In this document: piece by piece, positions 60,442-64,000 of the stretch
Layout: each line of letters begins with the position of its first letter
How positions within the stretch are numbered: the stretch's first letter is position 1
Assembly: GCA_020636025.1 (NCBI GenBank)
Contig: JACJYQ010000001.1
Location: 1-64,000 of the forward strand
Direction of reading: 5' to 3'
DNA: 64,000 nt
From: Lewinellaceae bacterium
GTDB taxonomy: Bacteria > Bacteroidota > Bacteroidia > Chitinophagales > Saprospiraceae
Program-made: the position numbers and the translations under genes
The notes under the pieces: generated by a model
Seen by the model: only the letters and a program-made list of their open reading frames with translations
Told to the model about the DNA's origin: nothing
Databases searched by the model: none

Positions 60442-61386
60442 TCAATATCCAAACTGCTTGAGCGCTTTATCGTCGTCGCGCCAGTTGCTGCGCACTTTTA
60501 CGGTTAGTTCCAGAAATACTTTGTTGTTGAGAAAACTTTCCAGATCCTGGCGGGCCATGGATCCCAGTTTTTTTATAGCAGAACCACCTTTTCCCAGGAT
60601 GATGGCTTTTTGCGTTTCCCGCATGACAAAAATGGAAGCTCTGATGCGGATGATGTCTTCTCCTGTTTTGGTTTTGGATTCTTTAAATTCTTCCACCATG
60701 ACTTCAGTGGAGTAAGGAATTTCTTCGCTGTATACAATCAGGATCTTTTCACGGATGATCTCGCTTACAAAGAAGCGTTCAGGTTTGTCGGTGAGTTGAT
60801 CAACCGGATAGTAAGGCGGGCCGGGGGATAAGTAGGAAAGTATTTTTTCCAACAAAACGGATTCATTGGGTGCTTTGAGTGCGGACAAAGACATAACATC
60901 TGCCACTTCGATGCGTTTTTTCCACCAGCCGGTTACATCCTGGGCTCTTTGTTCTGCCACCAGATCGTTCTTGTTCAGAATCAACAGAATAGGCACCTGA
61001 CATTTTTTAAGCACTTCAATGACCGGGTTGTCGTCTTCCAGTTCTTCTGTTAGATCGAATACAAACAGCATTAAATCAGCGTCCTCCACGGTGCCTTCCA
61101 CGGCTCGGTTCATGGCCGAGTGCATTTTATAATTCGGAGCTTTTACATAACCCGGTGTGTCAGAAAATACGATCTGAAATTTTTCACCACTAAGGATACC
61201 AATGATTCTGTGACGAGTCGTTTGCGGTTTGTGGGTGATGATGCTCATCCGTTCACCCACCAGGGCATTCATCAGGGTGGATTTGCCGGCGTTGGGACGG
61301 CCAATAATATTCACAAAACCGGAACGGAATTCTTCCGTTGCTGCTTGAGCTACCTCCTCGTTTTGCTCCTTTTTAGTTTTTGACAC
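60442..61386 (-). CDS. era: GTPase Era
   Basis: 314 aa. G1 GRPNAGKST near residue 29, G2 THKPQTTRHR, G3 DTPG, G4 NKND, and a C-terminal KH domain with ILGKGGSAIKKLG. Era binds the 3' end of 16S rRNA during 30S assembly. About 20 residues precede the usual SGFVNIIG start; the start is GTG because no ATG lies close upstream or before the G1 motif. It begins 15 bp after the ribB stop, making a ribB-era transcription unit. Confidence 0.95.
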   Translation of the reverse strand: MSKTKKEQNEEVAQAATEEFRSGFVNIIGRPNAGKSTLMNALVGERMSIITHKPQTTRHRIIGILSGEKFQIVFSDTPGYVKAPNYKMHSAMNRAVEGTVEDADLMLFVFDLTEELEDDNPVIEVLKKCQVPILLILNKNDLVAEQRAQDVTGWWKKRIEVADVMSLSALKAPNESVLLEKILSYLSPGPPYYPVDQLTDKPERFFVSEIIREKILIVYSEEIPYSTEVMVEEFKESKTKTGEDIIRIRASIFVMRETQKAIILGKGGSAIKKLGSMARQDLESFLNNKVFLELTVKVRSNWRDDDKALKQFGY

Positions 61387-61401
61387 TTTTCTGGACTGAG
61401 T

Positions 61402-62532
61402 TTAAAGCAATTTTAAATTTTCCACGATTTCCAAACCATAGCCGATGAGACCCATTCTGGGACGAGGGTGATTTGTCAACAGGCGAATTTTGCTTATGTT
61501 AAGGTCGCGGATGATTTGCGAACCGACTCCAAAGTCTTTTTTACCCATGGGAGAATTTAGCTCGAAATTTTCCTGATTGCCCTCGTCGTGAAGCTGCTTG
61601 TAATGGTGCAATTTGGCCATTAAATTGGACTTGTCGCTCTGACGAAGGTAAACAAACGCGCCTTTGCCTTCATTAGCAATGGCTTTCAGCGCCAGATTAA
61701 TTTGCGTTCCATAATCTTCAAGCAAGGTTCCGAGTATGTCACCAGTTTCTGTCGAGGAATGTACTCTGACTAAGACGGGCTCATCCTCTTTCCATTCACC
61801 TTTTTTTATCACTAAATGACTGTCTCCACTCGTTAGGTCTGTATATCCGATGGCTTCAAATTCTCCAAAAATCGTCTCCATTTTTGTACTTACCTCGCGC
61901 TGGATCATACTTTCGGTTTGCATGCGGTAGGCCACAAGATCGTCGATAGAAATGATCTTCAGGTTGTGTTCACTGGCTACTTTCATCAACTGCGGAAGTC
62001 GGGCCATGGTGCCATCTGCATTGAGAATCTCTACCAATACACCCATTGGGTACAGGCCAGCCAGACGTGCAAGATCCACGGCCGCTTCGGTATGCCCGGT
62101 TCTACGAAGAACGCCGCCGGTTTTGGCTCGCAAGGGGAAAATATGGCCTGGACGGGCAAAATCGCTGGATTTGGCTTCCGGATTGGTGAGCCAGCGATTG
62201 CCCATTGATCGGTCGTAAGCACTAATTCCGGTGGTGCAACCGTGTCCAATGAGATCAATGCTGATGGTAAAGGCGGTTTCATGCAGGGCTGTGTTGGCGT
62301 TTACCATCAGGTTCAGCCCAAGTTCATCGGCCCGCTTTTCTTCCATGGGCGTGCAAACCAGTCCGCGGCCATGGGTGGCCATAAAATTGATGATCTCTGG
62401 TGTGACGGTTTCTGCTGCGCATACGAAATCACCTTCATTCTCGCGGTCCTCGTCGTCCACAACGATGATCACCTTGCCATCCCGGATATCCGCAATGGCT
62501 TCTTCTACGGTATTTAGTTTTATTTCTGACAC
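61402..62532 (-). CDS. ribB: 3,4-dihydroxy-2-butanone 4-phosphate synthase with degenerate GTP cyclohydrolase II domain
   Basis: 376 aa with GTG start. The N-terminal DHBP synthase domain (about 1-205) has the intact catalytic DDEDRENEGD near residue 27, and THGRGLVCTP. The C-terminal part (about 206-376) aligns with GTP cyclohydrolase II but lacks its zinc-binding cysteines: HSECLTGD is HSSTETGD and LRCDCG is LLEDYG; the EGRGIGL-type loop is SDKSNLM. It also ends soon after LTNHPRPRMGLIGYGLEIVE. So the DHBP step is probably active and GTP cyclohydrolase II lost. A real GCH II should be elsewhere. No FMN riboswitch was recognised in the 150-bp upstream. Confidence 0.92.
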   Translation of the reverse strand: MSEIKLNTVEEAIADIRDGKVIIVVDDEDRENEGDFVCAAETVTPEIINFMATHGRGLVCTPMEEKRADELGLNLMVNANTALHETAFTISIDLIGHGCTTGISAYDRSMGNRWLTNPEAKSSDFARPGHIFPLRAKTGGVLRRTGHTEAAVDLARLAGLYPMGVLVEILNADGTMARLPQLMKVASEHNLKIISIDDLVAYRMQTESMIQREVSTKMETIFGEFEAIGYTDLTSGDSHLVIKKGEWKEDEPVLVRVHSSTETGDILGTLLEDYGTQINLALKAIANEGKGAFVYLRQSDKSNLMAKLHHYKQLHDEGNQENFELNSPMGKKDFGVGSQIIRDLNISKIRLLTNHPRPRMGLIGYGLEIVENLKLL

Positions 62533-62574
62533 TGCTTATTGTTTTAGGTGGTACAGGCTTTTCTTCATTTGTGG

Positions 62575-62582
62575 CGAAGGTA
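62575..62582 (-). promoter_or_regulatory. Candidate ribB promoter -7 element (TACCTTCG)
   Basis: Seven of eight bases of TAnnTTTG on the minus strand, 42 bp before the GTG. Confidence 0.35.
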
Positions 62583-62679
62583 TTGGCTTTAGAGGACTTG
62601 ATATACCATTTGCAAAACCACAGCCCTTAAACCATCGTAGGTACATCTATGTTCAACTAGTTCAAACTTAATATTCCGT

Positions 62680-64000
62680 ATGAAGTATCATTACCTAATT
62701 CCCTTGTTGATTTGTTATTTCACTTCGGCAGCGGCTCTGGCGCACAATGGAAGCATAAACGGTCAGATTATCGATAGTGAAAGTGGCAAAGAGCTTCCAG
62801 GCGCCATTGTATTGCTCCAACCTGGCAAAGTATACACGACCACGAATAATTTAGGCTTTTTTAGTTTTCCGGATCTCGCAGCTGGCAGCTATTCACTTAC
62901 CATAAGGTATCTGGGGTTTGAAACAAAAAAACTCGATCAGATTCTGGTGAGAGATGCTGAGTCAACCACGGTAAAAATTGAACTGGAAGCGGCTATTTTA
63001 AATCTCAGGGATGTAGAAATTGTTACTACGGTTTCTCAACCGCTTCAGGCATTGAGCAAACTGGATCTAGCTATACGGCCGGTAAGTACATCTCAGGATG
63101 TCTTGAGGGTGGTTCCCGGATTATTTATCGCTCAGCATGCAGGCGGCGGCAAGGCGGAACAAATGTTTCTCAGGGGATTTGACATCGATCATGGTACAGA
63201 TATCAGTCTCTCAGTAGATGGCATGCCGGTAAATATGGTTAGCCATGCACATGGACAGGGTTATGCCGATTTGCATTTCCTGATTCCTGAACTTATTGAA
63301 AACGTGGAGTTTAAGAAAGGGCCATATGATGCTGCATCCGGTGATTTTACTACAGCAGGATTGGTTCGGTTTACAACTGTGGATGCCCTGGATAAGAATC
63401 AAATCAAATTGGAGGGTGGGCAGTTTAACACATTCAGGGCCTTTACTGCCTTTGACCTGCTTGGCAAAATGGCAGCCAGGAAAAACAAGCATGCTTATGT
63501 CGCCGGAGAGTATTTCTTTTCGGATGGCTATTTTGATCAACCTCAGGGTTTTCAGCGATACAACATCACAGGTAAATATTCTGAATTGCTGGATGATGAT
63601 ACAAAAGTGAGTTTTACGGCTTCTTCATTTTACAGCAGTTGGGATGCTTCCGGACAAGTTCCCGATCGCGCTGTCAAAAGCGGACTAATCAGTCGCTTTG
63701 GCTCAATCGATGATTCCGAAGGTGGTGAAACAAGCAGGACAAACCTCAATTTTGAACACATAAAAAGTCTGAAAGCCGGTTCCTTGCTCAAAAACCAGCT
63801 GTACTTCTCCGATTATGATTTTAGCTTGTACTCCAATTTTACCTTTTTCAATATTGATCCTGTAAATGGTGATGAAATTCACCAACAGGAACACAGACGC
63901 CTGATTGGGTATAATGGATCTTATACGTTGGAATCTACGATTGCTAACAAAAAACTGGATTCGGAATTTGGCTTGTCCTTCAGAAATGACCTGAGTTCGG
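62680..64000 (+). CDS. TonB-dependent receptor with CarboxypepD-like N-terminal domain (partial at right edge)
   Basis: 440 codons are visible and the gene leaves the window open. Signal peptide (1-20; SAAALA), then a carboxypeptidase-regulatory-like domain (about 24-107; INGQIIDSESGKELPGAIVLL; YLGFETKKL), a plug domain (DVLRVVPGLFIAQHAGGGKAEQMFLRGFDIDHG; MPVNMVSHAHGQGYADLHFL), and the start of the barrel. No N-terminal signalling domain is seen, so it is probably not linked to a FecI/FecR pair. The HGQGYADLH stretch with several His may be a metal-binding feature, as in receptors for metals or organics; substrate not known. Confidence 0.92.
   Translation, partial: MKYHYLIPLLICYFTSAAALAHNGSINGQIIDSESGKELPGAIVLLQPGKVYTTTNNLGFFSFPDLAAGSYSLTIRYLGFETKKLDQILVRDAESTTVKIELEAAILNLRDVEIVTTVSQPLQALSKLDLAIRPVSTSQDVLRVVPGLFIAQHAGGGKAEQMFLRGFDIDHGTDISLSVDGMPVNMVSHAHGQGYADLHFLIPELIENVEFKKGPYDAASGDFTTAGLVRFTTVDALDKNQIKLEGGQFNTFRAFTAFDLLGKMAARKNKHAYVAGEYFFSDGYFDQPQGFQRYNITGKYSELLDDDTKVSFTASSFYSSWDASGQVPDRAVKSGLISRFGSIDDSEGGETSRTNLNFEHIKSLKAGSLLKNQLYFSDYDFSLYSNFTFFNIDPVNGDEIHQQEHRRLIGYNGSYTLESTIANKKLDSEFGLSFRNDLSS

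Noticed and set aside
62533..62679. FMN riboswitch upstream of ribB
   Set aside because: No RFN-element consensus such as the AGGGGC/GGGTG segments, and the leader is too short.
1..64000. tRNA and rRNA genes
   Set aside because: Intergenic gaps were read for T-loop motifs and cloverleaf pairing on both strands; none was convincing.

Overview
The window comes from a member of the Bacteroidota. The evidence is a short (289 aa) RpoD-type primary sigma factor, a PorP/SprF type IX secretion (T9SS) membrane protein, T9SS C-terminal sorting tails, a SprB-repeat adhesin with a gliding-type C-terminus, a moxR-DUF58-bat operon, Reg_prop/Y_Y_Y sensor kinases, FecI/FecR sigma/anti-sigma pairs, and repeated matches to the Bacteroidota -7 promoter element TAnnTTTG. 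It looks like a free-living gliding/secreting lineage (Saprospiria- or Chitinophagia-like), but the order cannot be fixed from sequence alone. No rRNA, tRNA or CRISPR array was seen.

Layout. 1-1.2 kb: gene remnants broken by a complete IS1-family element. 1.6-4.2 kb: pyrG and an NlpC/P60 lipoprotein gene, convergent, separated by a MITE-like structure with about 80-bp inverted repeats. 4.3-9.4 kb: MacB-type permease and a LytS/LytTR-type two-component pair. 10-15 kb: APC permease, YpdA-type oxidoreductase, periplasmic/secreted cyclomaltodextrinase-like amylase, DUF4395 protein. 15.1-16.2 kb: rpoD, followed by an unannotated 31-codon leader ORF with four consecutive Cys codons and an intrinsic terminator directly in front of the DUF4395 gene, which looks like a cysteine-responsive transcription attenuator and is the best candidate for an undescribed element here. 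16.4-21.2 kb: T9SS-exported agmatine/peptidylarginine deiminase-like protein, Crp/Fnr regulator, FecI-type sigma and FecR with a 130-bp duplication between them. 21.2-24.4 kb: miaB, lipoprotein and sigma-54-type activator in one operon. 24.6-32.6 kb: accessory region with a serine hydrolase fused to six tandem 53-aa repeats, a two-repeat secreted protein and a 1341-aa hybrid one-protein two-component system.

32.8-38.4 kb: moxR-DUF58-batD-like-batA-batB-batC stress/aerotolerance operon. 38.5-43.8 kb: DUF1028 protein, nucleoside phosphorylase, DciA-like protein, ECF sigma with a putative anti-sigma, glycosyltransferase and thioesterase. 43.9-51.2 kb: TlpA-type thioredoxin protein, PorP/SprF, methyltransferase, SprB-repeat adhesin and a Wzx-like flippase, a plausible surface/T9SS cluster. 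51.4-55.2 kb: DUF697/SHOCT protein, RskA-type anti-sigma and ECF sigma, glyS. 55.3-56.3 kb: a multiply disrupted SH3b gene. 56.5-64 kb: lipoprotein, glycosyltransferase, lolD, alkaline phosphatase, era, a RibB with a degenerate GTP cyclohydrolase II domain, and the start of a TonB-dependent receptor.

Several families of short dispersed palindromic repeats occupy the intergenic spaces, often abutting start or stop codons. Starts were moved downstream where promoter position, signal peptide or lipobox made the longest ORF implausible.
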